This document shows, piece after piece, positions 1 through 6,915 of a DNA stretch of 12,267 nt (the stretch's first letter is position 1; every line of letters starts with the position of its first letter). The position numbers and the translations under genes are program-made. The notes beneath the pieces were generated by a model, which was not told where the DNA came from, did not search any database, and saw nothing but the letters and a program-made list of their open reading frames with translations. Source of the stretch: Actinomycetota bacterium (GTDB taxonomy: Bacteria; Actinomycetota; Thermoleophilia; Solirubrobacterales; 70-9); the NCBI GenBank assembly GCA_005884305.1, contig VAYL01000134.1, positions 7,038 to 19,304 on the forward strand. The letters are read 5' to 3'.

Positions 1-738
1 CACGGTCACTGCGCCGTCCTCCGCGCGGACGGCGCTGGCCTTGGTGCCGGTGCGAACGTCAACGCCGTGCTCGCGCAGCGCGTCGGCGACCTGCTCGCCG
101 GCGAACGGCTCCTCGTTCGGCAGCAGCCGGTCCATCGCCTCGACCAGCGCTACGTCCGCACCGAAGCTTTGCCACGCCTGGGCCATCTCGGCCCCGACGG
201 GCCCTCCGCCCAGGATCACCAGGCTCTCGGGCACCTCCTTGGCGGTGGTCGCCTGGCGGTTGTCCCACGGCTCGGCCTCTCTCAGCCCCTCGATCGGCGG
301 GATGCTCGCGTCAGAGCCGGTGGCGACCACCACCGCCTTCTGGGCGACGAGGACGTCGTCGCCCACCTTCACGCGCCGCTCGCCGTCGAGCACTCCCGAG
401 CCGCGGAAGAGCTCGATGCCCCGCTCCTCCAGCCACGGCAGCTGGCTCGAGTCGTCCAGATCGTGGATCACCTCGTCACGGCGGCGCAACGCCGCGCCGG
501 TGTCGAGATCGCCCGTGACGGCCTCGGCGGCCCCCGGGACGCGCCGGACCTCGGCAAGCACCTCGGCCGGCCGCAGCAGGGCCTTGGACGGCATGCACGC
601 GTAGAACGAGCACTCGCCGCCGACCAGGTGCGGCTCGACGATCGCGACCTTGGCACCGCCCTCGGCGAGCCGCCCGGCGCACACCTCGCCGGGCGGACCC
701 GCACCCATCACGACGACGTCGAATTCCCGATCTGGCAT
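1..738 (-). CDS. FAD-dependent pyridine nucleotide-disulfide oxidoreductase (dihydrolipoyl dehydrogenase/mercuric reductase-like), C-terminus outside window
   Basis: The first 246 residues of a flavoprotein of the dihydrolipoamide dehydrogenase, glutathione reductase and mercuric reductase superfamily, reading leftwards off the window. Residues 7-18 hold the FAD-binding Rossmann motif (VVVMGAGPPGE). Residues 40-52 carry the redox-active disulfide motif GGECSFYACMPSK with Cys43 and Cys48, the CxxxxC spacing of the family. VVVATGS lies at 137-142 and the second, NAD(P)-binding Rossmann motif ILGGGPVGAE at 175-184. The His-Glu pair near the C-terminus cannot be seen. The ATG at 738 is preceded by a GGAGGG Shine-Dalgarno about 4 bases upstream. 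The usual Asn and Gly of the CxNxGC motif are Phe and Ala here, so the substrate is not obvious; lipoamide dehydrogenase activity is not established. It is divergent from the tmRNA gene, with only 35 bases between them. Confidence 0.85.
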   Translation of the reverse strand, partial: MPDREFDVVVMGAGPPGEVCAGRLAEGGAKVAIVEPHLVGGECSFYACMPSKALLRPAEVLAEVRRVPGAAEAVTGDLDTGAALRRRDEVIHDLDDSSQLPWLEERGIELFRGSGVLDGERRVKVGDDVLVAQKAVVVATGSDASIPPIEGLREAEPWDNRQATTAKEVPESLVILGGGPVGAEMAQAWQSFGADVALVEAMDRLLPNEEPFAGEQVADALREHGVDVRTGTKASAVRAEDGAVTV

Positions 739-750
739 CGTCCCTCCGGC

Positions 751-756
751 TACCCT
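751..756 (+). promoter_or_regulatory. Possible -10 element of the tmRNA gene
   Basis: TACCCT fits the TANNNT form of an actinobacterial -10 element. It lies 17 bases before the mature 5' end of the tmRNA, which would leave a short leader for RNase P to remove. No convincing -35 element is visible about 17 bases upstream (CGATCT). It sits inside the short gap shared with the divergent oxidoreductase gene. Confidence 0.3.
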
Positions 757-773
757 ATTGGGAGACATAGCAC

Positions 774-1134
774 GGGGCCGACAGGTATCGACATGGTGGT
801 CTTCGTGCGAACGGTTGCAGGTCGAGGTTCCCGGAGGCCTCGTTAAACACCGGGAAAATCAATACGTGCGGACCATGAGTTCGCCCTCGCTGCTTAGCTC
901 AAACTAAGTAGGTGAGAGTCGGCCCTCCTTCGGCCCGTGAGGAGGGGCTCCGGCTTCAGAAACGGGCTCACCCGAAGCGGTCCGTTCCCGCCGCCAGGGG
1001 ACATTTCAGGGGACTGGTCTCCCGGATTTCACCCGCCGGCGCGGGGCCCGGGAGACGAGATCAAAGCGCCGGCTAAACCTGTAGAAGCCTTCGCTCGGAC
1101 GCCGTGGACGCCGGTTCAATTCCGGCCGGCTCCA
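774..1134 (+). ncRNA. ssrA: Transfer-messenger RNA (tmRNA)
   Basis: tmRNA rescues ribosomes stalled on broken messages. It acts as an alanyl-tRNA, then as a short message that adds a degradation tag, together with SmpB. The 5' end GGGGCCG (774-780) pairs with CGGCTCC (1127-1133) to form the acceptor stem with one G-U pair, followed by discriminator A1134. The 5' D-like segment reads GACAGGTATCGACATGG. A 5-bp T arm (GCCGG/CCGGC) encloses TTCAATT at 1110-1126. The stretch GGCCTCGTTAAAC upstream of the tag resembles GGCCTCGTAAAA of E. coli ssrA as I recall it. The mature length is about 361 nt plus CCA. CCA is not encoded: CTG follows the discriminator. A T5 run (1138-1142) just after the gene may serve as terminator. 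No smpB gene is in view. Confidence 0.93.
868..897 (+). other. tmRNA proteolysis-tag reading frame (tag ADHEFALAA, stop TAG)
   Basis: From the predicted resume codon GCG at 868 the frame reads Ala-Asp-His-Glu-Phe-Ala-Leu-Ala-Ala and then TAG. With the alanine carried by the tRNA-like part, the tag added to stalled peptides would be AADHEFALAA. The ALAA end is the degron recognised by ClpXP-type proteases in bacteria. The frame is chosen because it is the only one ending in ALAA plus stop. The exact resume codon is inferred from its position after the A-rich upstream segment and from the usual Ala or Gly first codon. Confidence 0.85.
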
Positions 1135-1149
1135 CTGTTTTTGCGCTGC

Positions 1150-1488
1150 TTAGCTCGCGGCGCCCCAGACCATCAGGGACTGCGGGTCCTCAGGATCGAC
1201 CTTGACGGTGACGTCGCCCCCCTCGGCGATCCCTTGGAGCGTCACGTCGTGCATCGACTGCGAGGTACTGACCTGGTAGTCCGCGCCGCTCGCAGGGTGA
1301 ACGGTGAGCTCGAACTCGATCTGGTGGCCCCCGCCCAGCTGGGTCCCTGTCTCGCGCATCGAGTTGACCGTGGCGCGCGTCCCGACCCCGGACTGGTTGA
1401 TCCGCTGAATCTTGTCGCGCTCCGCCATTTGGCCACCCGGGCTCATGGCCTGCTTCGCCGTTCCCTTGACCTTGTCGAGAAAGCCCAT
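1150..1488 (-). CDS. Conserved hypothetical protein, small beta-rich domain
   Basis: A 112-residue protein with no signal peptide or membrane segment. The N-terminus MGFLDKVKGTAKQAM (1-15) looks like a short amphipathic helix. Residues 34-110 form a probable all-beta domain with the pattern GVGTRATVNSMRETG, then EFELTVHP, then GGDVTVKVDPEDPQSL. This pattern is common in small actinobacterial proteins without assigned function, sometimes next to SHOCT-type helices. The start is fixed by AAGGAGGAGAAG immediately before the ATG at 1488; in-frame starts further upstream would overlap the preceding gene and have Arg/Pro-rich, non-coding composition. It follows the DUF2855 gene by 62 bases on the same strand, so co-transcription is possible. 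Its stop lies 15 bases from the tmRNA 3' end, convergent. Function unknown. Confidence 0.75.
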   Translation of the reverse strand: MGFLDKVKGTAKQAMSPGGQMAERDKIQRINQSGVGTRATVNSMRETGTQLGGGHQIEFELTVHPASGADYQVSTSQSMHDVTLQGIAEGGDVTVKVDPEDPQSLMVWGAAS

Positions 1489-1550
1489 CTTCTCCTCCTT
1501 GGTTGGTGGGGTCCGATCAGAACACATCCGCCCCGTCGGCGCAAGGCGTC

Positions 1551-2618
1551 CTAGGGGGACAGCACGTAGCCGGCCGAGGGGTCGGCGCGGCCGTCCAGCA
1601 GCTCCAGGTAGGCGGCCTTCACGGCCTCGCCGCCGTCGCGGCGGACGACCTCGAGCCAGCCGCTCGCCCACTCGACGAATGGACCCCAGGCGTCCGCGAA
1701 CCGCGAGTCGAGCCCGTCGCGGCCCCACTCGGCCGTGCGCCTGCGGACCTGGTCGGGCGCGAAGAAGAACTTCGGGTTCGGCCCCGGCAGCGACCTGGCT
1801 TCCTCGGGCGCGAGGCGGTCGAAGTGGGTCGCTCCGATGACCGCGCTGTGGCGGAGCTCGTCGCCGTAGTGGTCGTGGACCGCGGCGCGAACGGCGGCGT
1901 CGCCGGACATGTCGACATAGACGGCAGGCTCCTTCGGGAGCGACGCGACCTCCGGATAGGCGACCACCGAGTGGTAGAGCTGGAGCTCCTCGACGAAGCC
2001 GACTCGCCCGGGAGAGGTGAGGCCCACGACGCGTACGCCCTCACGCTGTGCTAGCTGGAAGGCGGCGCCGAGCGCGGTCTTGCTGGACGCGCTCGAGAGC
2101 ACCGCGGTCGTCGCGCCGAACAGGCGCTCGCTGCCGAGGAAGTCGTCGAGCAGGAACGACGTGTAGAAGAGCGGCCACAGAAGCATCTGTTCCGCCTCGC
2201 GTCGCGGCTCGTAGACCTCCATCGCCTCGGCGAACGAGTAGCCGTTGTACGCCGCGGGCAGGTTCGCGCGATGCGGCGCAGCGTCGACGAATCCACGCTC
2301 GTCGACGCGGTGGGGCGTTACGACGAACCCGCTGGACGGCGGGAGGTACCCGAAGATCCTGGCGCCCTTCTCGAGATCGGTGTCGCCTCCATCTTCGACC
2401 TCGGCGAACCCCCACACCGGAACCCGTCCCCAGCCGTCCTCCGCCGGAAAGAAGTCCCAGTAGGACATCGCCTCGCCGAACACGGCGTAGGTGATGTTGT
2501 TGGTCGTGAGCCCGAAGCGATCGACCTGAAGCGCGGCCTGTCCCGGCTCGAGCGGGCCGGTCTCTTGGTCAGCAAGCCGACACTCGTGGAGGTCATCGCG
2601 CCTGACCAGGAAGTCCAT
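1551..2618 (-). CDS. DUF2855 family protein
   Basis: A 355-residue protein matching the DUF2855 family from end to end. Recognisable blocks are TTNNITYAVFGEAMSYWDFFP (38-58), WGRVPVWGFAEV (63-74), the region around YNGY (124-127), LLWPLFYTSFLLDDFL (146-161), SSASSKTALGAAFQL (175-189) and VVGLTSPGRVGFVEEL (197-212). The layout resembles that of medium-chain dehydrogenases, with an N-terminal barrel and a nucleotide-binding-like half (SSASSKTA then VVGLTS). No catalytic role is established for the family, and that structural comparison is my inference. The start is the ATG at 2618; the Shine-Dalgarno is weak (GGGAA close upstream). The gene is divergent from the beta-helix gene with 76 bases between them, and probably shares a transcript with the 112-residue protein downstream. 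Confidence 0.85.
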   Translation of the reverse strand: MDFLVRRDDLHECRLADQETGPLEPGQAALQVDRFGLTTNNITYAVFGEAMSYWDFFPAEDGWGRVPVWGFAEVEDGGDTDLEKGARIFGYLPPSSGFVVTPHRVDERGFVDAAPHRANLPAAYNGYSFAEAMEVYEPRREAEQMLLWPLFYTSFLLDDFLGSERLFGATTAVLSSASSKTALGAAFQLAQREGVRVVGLTSPGRVGFVEELQLYHSVVAYPEVASLPKEPAVYVDMSGDAAVRAAVHDHYGDELRHSAVIGATHFDRLAPEEARSLPGPNPKFFFAPDQVRRRTAEWGRDGLDSRFADAWGPFVEWASGWLEVVRRDGGEAVKAAYLELLDGRADPSAGYVLSP

Positions 2619-2652
2619 GGATTCCCAGCCTATGGCCCCGACCGGTTTTGGA

Positions 2653-2658
2653 TAAGCT
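2653..2658 (+). promoter_or_regulatory. Possible -10 element for the beta-helix gene
   Basis: TAAGCT, within GGATAAGCT, matches TANNNT in the 76-bp gap between two divergent genes. Transcription from about 2665 would give a 30-base leader holding the strong Shine-Dalgarno of the beta-helix gene. No clear -35 box is seen. Confidence 0.3.
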
Positions 2659-2694
2659 CGCGCGGACCTGGCAGGCGTCTGGAGGAGGTTCTCG

Positions 2695-3747
2695 ATGCGA
2701 CTTCGGTTCTTGGGTCTCGCTGTCGGGGGAGCCGTGCTGCTGGCTTTTCCCGCCACTGGAATGGCGGACACGATCGACGTGTTTCCTGGCCACTCGATCC
2801 AGCACGCCGTGAACCACGCGCATCGCGGCGACACGATCAAGGTCCACGACGGGGTCTATCACCAGAGCGTCGCGATCCGGCGCAACGGCCTGACCCTTAG
2901 CGGCGCCGGGGCGGACCTCAAGACGGGAACGGTCATCAAGCCGGGGCACGCAAAGCGCTGCCAGGGCGGCGGGTCGGGCTTCTGCATCCTCTCCCACAAG
3001 GCCGGAAACAAGCGCGTTCGCACCAAGAACACGACCGTCAAGGGGTTCCTCGTGCGGAACTTCGATGACACCGGCCTGATCGCCGTCGGTGCGAAGCGCA
3101 CGACGATCATCCGCAACAGGTTCGCGAAGGACGGCGAGTACGGCGCGGCCGCGTTCAGCTCGATCCGCACCAAGTTCGTGCGCAACCTCTCGACCGGGAA
3201 TCACGAGGCCGGGTTCTATGTCGGCGACTCGCCGCATGCGAAGGCCCTCCTGCGCCACAACAAGGCGCGAGGGAACGGGTCCTTCGGCTTCTTCCTGCGC
3301 GATTCCGCGCATGGCCGCGCGCTCAACAACACCGCCGTACACAACTGTCTCGGGATCGGCGTCCTGAACACCGGCGCGCCGGGGACGGCGCGACGGTGGC
3401 TCGTCAAGGGCAACACCGTCAGGAAGAACAACAAGTTCTGCAAAGCGCAAGAGGGCGGTCCGCCCATCTCCGGCACCGGTATCGGCCTCGTCGGCGCGAA
3501 GCAGACGGTGGTCAGGCAGAACTCAGTTCGCGGCAACAAGCCGCGCCAGTCGGCGCCGTTCGCCGGTGGGATCGTGACAATCTCCAGCAAGCCCCTCGGC
3601 GGCTCAGACCCGGCGAGCGACACTGTCGCGCACAACTTCGCGTTCTCCAACCAGCCGGCGGATCTCCGCTGGGACGGGAGCGGGACTGACATCCGGTTCA
3701 GGGGCAACCACTGCGGAACGTCGCAGCCGAACGGCCTCTGCAGCTAG
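2695..3747 (+). CDS. Exported right-handed parallel beta-helix repeat protein
   Basis: A 350-residue protein with an N-terminal signal peptide: basic MRLR, a hydrophobic core (FLGLAVGGAVLLAF) and a likely cleavage after GMA at residue 24. From residue 26 it has the NosD/PbH1 type of layout: an opening SIQHAVNHAHRGDTIKVHDGVY segment (34-55), then repeated rungs of the form TTIIRNRF, TKFVRNLSTGN, ALLRHNKARGN, RALNNTAVHN, WLVKGNTVRKN and TVVRQNSVRGN. Asn ladders in these rungs are typical of parallel beta-helices. Six cysteines (89, 97, 218, 249, 340, 349) could form disulfides outside the cell. Related folds bind or cleave polysaccharides, but no catalytic residues can be assigned, so the substrate is unknown. 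GGAGGAGG at 2681-2688 sets the ATG start. The serine esterase follows by 37 bases on the same strand. Confidence 0.85.
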   Translation: MRLRFLGLAVGGAVLLAFPATGMADTIDVFPGHSIQHAVNHAHRGDTIKVHDGVYHQSVAIRRNGLTLSGAGADLKTGTVIKPGHAKRCQGGGSGFCILSHKAGNKRVRTKNTTVKGFLVRNFDDTGLIAVGAKRTTIIRNRFAKDGEYGAAAFSSIRTKFVRNLSTGNHEAGFYVGDSPHAKALLRHNKARGNGSFGFFLRDSAHGRALNNTAVHNCLGIGVLNTGAPGTARRWLVKGNTVRKNNKFCKAQEGGPPISGTGIGLVGAKQTVVRQNSVRGNKPRQSAPFAGGIVTISSKPLGGSDPASDTVAHNFAFSNQPADLRWDGSGTDIRFRGNHCGTSQPNGLCS

Positions 3748-3773
3748 CGCCGCGCTACACGCAAGCCGGCACT

Positions 3774-3799
3774 ACGACCCGGGCGTGAGCCCGGGTCGT
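3774..3799 (+). terminator. Perfect 11-bp hairpin, possible U-less terminator or start-codon sequestering element
   Basis: ACGACCCGGGC (3774-3784) and GCCCGGGTCGT (3789-3799) are perfect inverted repeats around the four-base loop GTGA. The hairpin begins 27 bases after the stop of the beta-helix gene and has no T-run behind it, as in many intrinsic terminators of high-GC actinobacteria. The loop contains the GTG that is the only plausible start codon of the following esterase, so the structure could also limit ribosome access to that gene. Which role applies cannot be told from sequence. Confidence 0.5.
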
Positions 3800-4465
3800 G
3801 GGTCCTGGCCGCACCGGTTCCGCCCTTCGGCGGGCGAGCCGGAAGGCGCCCTCGTCCTGCTTCACGGCCGCGGCACCGACGAGTTCGACCTGCTGCCGTT
3901 GCTGGAAGCGCTGGACCCGGAGCGCCGCCTGGTCGGGCTCGCGCCCAGGGCACCGCTCTCGCTACCGCCGAGCGGCGCGCACTGGTACATCGTCAGGCAG
4001 GTCGGCTACCCGGACGCCGCGACCTTCTACGCCAGCTTCCGGGAGCTCTCCGCGTGGCTCGACGCCACGTGTGATGAGCTGGGTATCCCCTGGGAGCGGA
4101 TCGGCCTTGGCGGCTTTTCGATGGGCGCCGTCATGTCCTACGCGACCGGCCTCGGCGTGGGCCGTCCGACGCCGGCCGGAATCATGGCCCTGAGCGGGTT
4201 CATCCCGACCGTCGAGGGATTCGAGCTCGAGCTCGAGCGTGCGAAGGACCTCCCGCTCGCGATCGCGCACGGCACCGAAGACCCGGTGATCTCGGTCGAG
4301 TTCGGCCGCGACGCCCGCCGGCGCCTCGACGAGGCCGGCGCGGAGGTCACCTACTGGGAGTCGCCAGTCCCGCACACGATCGATTCCGCGATCCTCCCGG
4401 ACCTACGGCATTGGCTGGAGACGGCGATCCCGGCAGCCGGATCGGCGCGCGAGGAATCGGCCTGA
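3785..4465 (+). CDS. Phospholipase/carboxylesterase family serine hydrolase
   Basis: A 226-residue cytoplasmic alpha/beta hydrolase of the phospholipase/carboxylesterase group (Abhydrolase_2 type), which cleaves short-chain esters or thioesters. The oxyanion-hole segment is LVLLHGRGTDEFDLLPLL at 23-40. The nucleophile is Ser112 in GGFSMG (109-114), the acid is probably Asp166 in HGTEDPVI, and the base is His197 in VPHTID, so the triad is complete and in the usual order. Length is normal for the family. The GTG at 3785 is the first start codon in the frame; no ATG or GTG follows before the conserved LVLLHG. There is no Shine-Dalgarno, and the codon sits in a hairpin loop. The stop is 8 bases from that of the convergent S15 hydrolase. 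The physiological ester is not predictable. Confidence 0.85.
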   Translation: MSPGRGSWPHRFRPSAGEPEGALVLLHGRGTDEFDLLPLLEALDPERRLVGLAPRAPLSLPPSGAHWYIVRQVGYPDAATFYASFRELSAWLDATCDELGIPWERIGLGGFSMGAVMSYATGLGVGRPTPAGIMALSGFIPTVEGFELELERAKDLPLAIAHGTEDPVISVEFGRDARRRLDEAGAEVTYWESPVPHTIDSAILPDLRHWLETAIPAAGSAREESA

Positions 4466-4473
4466 AGGTGTCG

Positions 4474-6309
4474 CTACGGGCCGGTTCCGGGCGCCAGGCT
4501 CGGTAGCCCTACCCGCAGGTCGGTGACCTTGACCGTGAACGGGAAATTCCCCCTCTGGTAGTACGGGGCGTCGCGGCCCAGCAGCTGGAGCTCGGCCACG
4601 TCACCGGTCGCGAAGCGCCAACCGTTTCCGTGGAGCTGGAAGGCGATCTTTCCGGTCTGGTCGTTCCGCAGGCTGTAGACGCCGCGGCTGATCAGCCGCT
4701 GCTGGCCGTCGGGGGTGATGTCCCAGAGGCGCGCGTCGATCTGCCCGAACTTGCCGGTCGTCTGGATCTGGGCGCTGACCGTCGGCAGGCCCATCATCGT
4801 CATCGGCGAGGTGAAGCGGTACCGGTAGTTGGCGGTGTTCTGCTCGTTGGTCTCCTGGATGGTCTTACATGAGTCGTTCGTGCCCGCAATCGGGTCGAAC
4901 GCCGTCGCCACGTTCGGATCGCCTCCGGCCGAGTTAAAGGTCTTCGCATTGTCGGATCCGAACGCGACGCCCGGACGCTGCAGGCCCCGCCAGGTCGCGG
5001 CCCGGTACGGACCGCCGTCGGGCATCGCCTTGGGGCAGGTCTGAGTAAACGCCGTGACCGAGCCCGGCGCGGGGCCGCTCCCGTAGTGCAGGAGGCGGGC
5101 CGCGAAGAACCGTGCCGCCTGTTCGTTGAGGTACTGGTTGGTCGCCGCCTTGTTCGCGCCCCGGCTGTGGCCAAGGTCGCCGAACTGCAGGCTGACCGGG
5201 AAGTTGCTGTACGCGGAACGCAGGTAGTTGTACGCGCGGAGCGCCTGCTCGGGCGGGAACAGGTCGTCGGTCCAGCCGTTCTCGATCAGAAGCGGCGCGG
5301 GCCGGGGGTGTCCGGCGACGAACCTGAGCCCGTAGGCATCGTGGTTCTCGTAGGTGAGCTGCAGCGCGTTCTTGGCGTCGGCACTGAGCGGCTGTCCCGC
5401 CTGGATCTCGGCGAAGCTCATCGGCAGGTTCGACTCGCGATCGGTGCATGGCGTCGACGCGGGAGCGGTGCCGCAGTAGTAGCCGGTTGCCTGGCCCAGG
5501 GCGTAGAGACCGGAGATGTAGCTCTGGATCGGGACGCCCACCGGGTTGAGACTCTGACCCTCCGGGGCGATCCCGGTGTCCAGGAAGCGGCCGTTCGGGA
5601 GGAGGGCGTCGACGAGGTCCGACCACGGCCAGCGCGGGTAGGCCGCGGCGATGTGAAGCGGCGTGCCATCCGGGCTCTGCCACGGGGCGAGATCCCCGTT
5701 TGGCTTTCGAATCTTGTCGTTCAGGAAGGCGAGTTCCATGCTCTGGCCGCCGCCGTACGAGATCCCGGTGACGCCGATGGCGTTCGGCCTCGTGATCCCC
5801 TCGTCCACGAGCAGCCCGAGCAGGTACTGCGTGTCGCGCGCCTCGTAGCGCTGGTCCGCGAGGCGGATGTAGCCCTGCCCGCATGCGCCCGAGTGGTCGC
5901 CGCCCGGCCCCCCGCCGCATGAGTTGCCGAATCCGCGCGCCGTGTAGTTGAGGACGGCGTAGCCGTGGCGGGCGTAGTACGTGTTGTTGTAGTGATAGGT
6001 CGTCGACCCGTCGCCGTTGGGGTCATCGGACTCGAAGTCGGTCTTGCTGCCGCCCCAGCCGTGGAGCATCACGATGGTCGGAAAGGGGCCGTTGCCCTGC
6101 GCGGGCAACGTCACATCGACGTCGAGCGGGACGCCGTCGAAGGTCGGCACGCGCTGGGCCGAGCTCGAGGTGGGGCAGAACCGTACGCCGTTCTGCGCGG
6201 TACACGCGTGCCCGAACGGAGCGGGATCCGCAGCGGAAGCGCTGCTCGCTCCGAACGCGGCGACAACGACTGCTCCAAGCAAAGTCGCGATCGCGATGCG
6301 GCTGCGCAT
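4474..6309 (-). CDS. Secreted S15/CocE-type serine hydrolase (X-Pro dipeptidyl-peptidase-like)
   Basis: A 611-residue precursor with a signal peptide (MRSR, a hydrophobic core, and cleavage after ASA near residue 26). The alpha/beta hydrolase domain spans about residues 55-400: oxyanion loop HGWGGSKTDFE at 83-93, nucleophile Ser184 in GISYGGG, acid Asp348 or Asp349 in GWTDDLFPPEQAL, and base His381 in GDLGHSRGA. A C-terminal jelly-roll domain, as in X-Pro dipeptidyl-peptidases and cocaine esterase, covers about 495-605 (RYRFTSPMTMMGLPTVSAQI onward). Eight cysteines fall in four close pairs: 36/45, 131/143, 279/288 and 425/481. The start chosen is the ATG at 6309, with GGAG 9 bases upstream and the signal peptide directly after it; an in-frame ATG 15 bases upstream is possible. 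Whether it is a peptidase or an esterase is not decided by sequence. Confidence 0.87.
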   Translation of the reverse strand: MRSRIAIATLLGAVVVAAFGASSASAADPAPFGHACTAQNGVRFCPTSSSAQRVPTFDGVPLDVDVTLPAQGNGPFPTIVMLHGWGGSKTDFESDDPNGDGSTTYHYNNTYYARHGYAVLNYTARGFGNSCGGGPGGDHSGACGQGYIRLADQRYEARDTQYLLGLLVDEGITRPNAIGVTGISYGGGQSMELAFLNDKIRKPNGDLAPWQSPDGTPLHIAAAYPRWPWSDLVDALLPNGRFLDTGIAPEGQSLNPVGVPIQSYISGLYALGQATGYYCGTAPASTPCTDRESNLPMSFAEIQAGQPLSADAKNALQLTYENHDAYGLRFVAGHPRPAPLLIENGWTDDLFPPEQALRAYNYLRSAYSNFPVSLQFGDLGHSRGANKAATNQYLNEQAARFFAARLLHYGSGPAPGSVTAFTQTCPKAMPDGGPYRAATWRGLQRPGVAFGSDNAKTFNSAGGDPNVATAFDPIAGTNDSCKTIQETNEQNTANYRYRFTSPMTMMGLPTVSAQIQTTGKFGQIDARLWDITPDGQQRLISRGVYSLRNDQTGKIAFQLHGNGWRFATGDVAELQLLGRDAPYYQRGNFPFTVKVTDLRVGLPSLAPGTGP

Positions 6310-6343
6310 TCTCAGGAGCTCCATTTCACCGTTACCCACGGGG

Positions 6344-6371
6344 AGCATACCCGCCGGCTTACATTTGCTAA
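6344..6371 (-). promoter_or_regulatory. Possible promoter of the S15 hydrolase gene
   Basis: On the minus strand TTAGCA (6371-6366) and TATGCT (6349-6344) are separated by 16 bases and match the -35 and -10 consensus at four of six positions each. Transcription would start near 6337, about 28 bases before the chosen ATG, leaving its GGAG site within the leader. The site lies in the 66-bp gap shared with the divergent SRPBCC-like gene. Confidence 0.3.
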
Positions 6372-6375
6372 CGCC

Positions 6376-6912
6376 ATGATGGACCTGGATGCCTGGTTGC
6401 CGGATCCGCAGGTGCGCGGCGGTCATCGCCGCACCGCCCGCGTCACACCCGAGGACCTTTGGCGGGCGGCGCAGGAGGTGACCCTCTCCGACGCCCGCGT
6501 TCTCGGACGGGCGGTCAGATGGCGCATCCCGGGAACCTCCGCGCGCATGTCATTCCGCGACCTTCTGGGCTCATATCCGTTCACGGTGCTGGCCGAGGGG
6601 GACCGCTGGTCCGTCTCCGGGCTCTGCGGCCGCCTATGGACCCTAACCCGCGACTACCCGAGGCTCGACGGGCCCGACGAGTTCCTCGAGTGGTCGGAAC
6701 CGGGAACCGCGCGGGTGCTGATCGCCCACTGGGTCGAGCCCCAGTCAGACGGCCGGGCGGCCCTGTGCAACGAGTCGCGCATCAGCGCGGTGGACCGGAC
6801 GGGCGCGGTGCGACTACGGGCGCTGTGGGCAGTTGTCGGCCATCTCGAGCGTCTCGTCGGGGGTGAGGCGCTCGGTGCGGCGACGCGTCGCGCCGAGCGC
6901 GCGACGGGCTGA
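6376..6912 (+). CDS. SRPBCC-like (START/Bet v1 fold) protein of unknown function
   Basis: A 178-residue soluble protein. The layout fits small actinobacterial SRPBCC proteins: an N-terminal HRRTARVTPEDLWRAAQEVTL segment (strand then helix), a stretch of PFTVLAEGDRWSVSGLCGRLW strands, then a central EPGTARVLIAHWVEP and NESRISAVDRTGAVRLRALWAVVGHL, where the final long helix would close the ligand pocket. This is recognised by pattern, not by catalytic residues, and the ligand is unknown. The start is ATG at 6376, with a second ATG directly after it at 6379. No Shine-Dalgarno is present in the 65 bases upstream. It is divergent from the S15 hydrolase and ends 3 bases before the convergent VOC gene. 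An antisense reading through the S15 gene extends this frame upstream but is not coding. Confidence 0.65.
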   Translation: MMDLDAWLPDPQVRGGHRRTARVTPEDLWRAAQEVTLSDARVLGRAVRWRIPGTSARMSFRDLLGSYPFTVLAEGDRWSVSGLCGRLWTLTRDYPRLDGPDEFLEWSEPGTARVLIAHWVEPQSDGRAALCNESRISAVDRTGAVRLRALWAVVGHLERLVGGEALGAATRRAERATG

Positions 6913-6915
6913 CCC

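Noticed and set aside
67..846. Plus-strand reading frame opposite the disulfide oxidoreductase
   Set aside because: It is antisense to conserved flavoprotein motifs and runs into the tmRNA.
1127..1150. tmRNA 3' end as an attachment site for an integrative element
   Set aside because: ssrA 3' ends are frequent integration targets, but there is no integrase downstream and no second copy of the 3' end in the window.
937..1554. Plus-strand reading frame covering the tmRNA 3' half and the 112-residue gene
   Set aside because: It starts inside the tmRNA and runs antisense to a gene with a strong Shine-Dalgarno; no domain is seen.
4219..4240. Repeat of GAGCTCGAGCTCGAGCG, also near 9951-9967
   Set aside because: Both copies lie in unrelated genes and encode Glu-Leu runs with favoured codons, so this is coincidence rather than a mobile or regulatory repeat.
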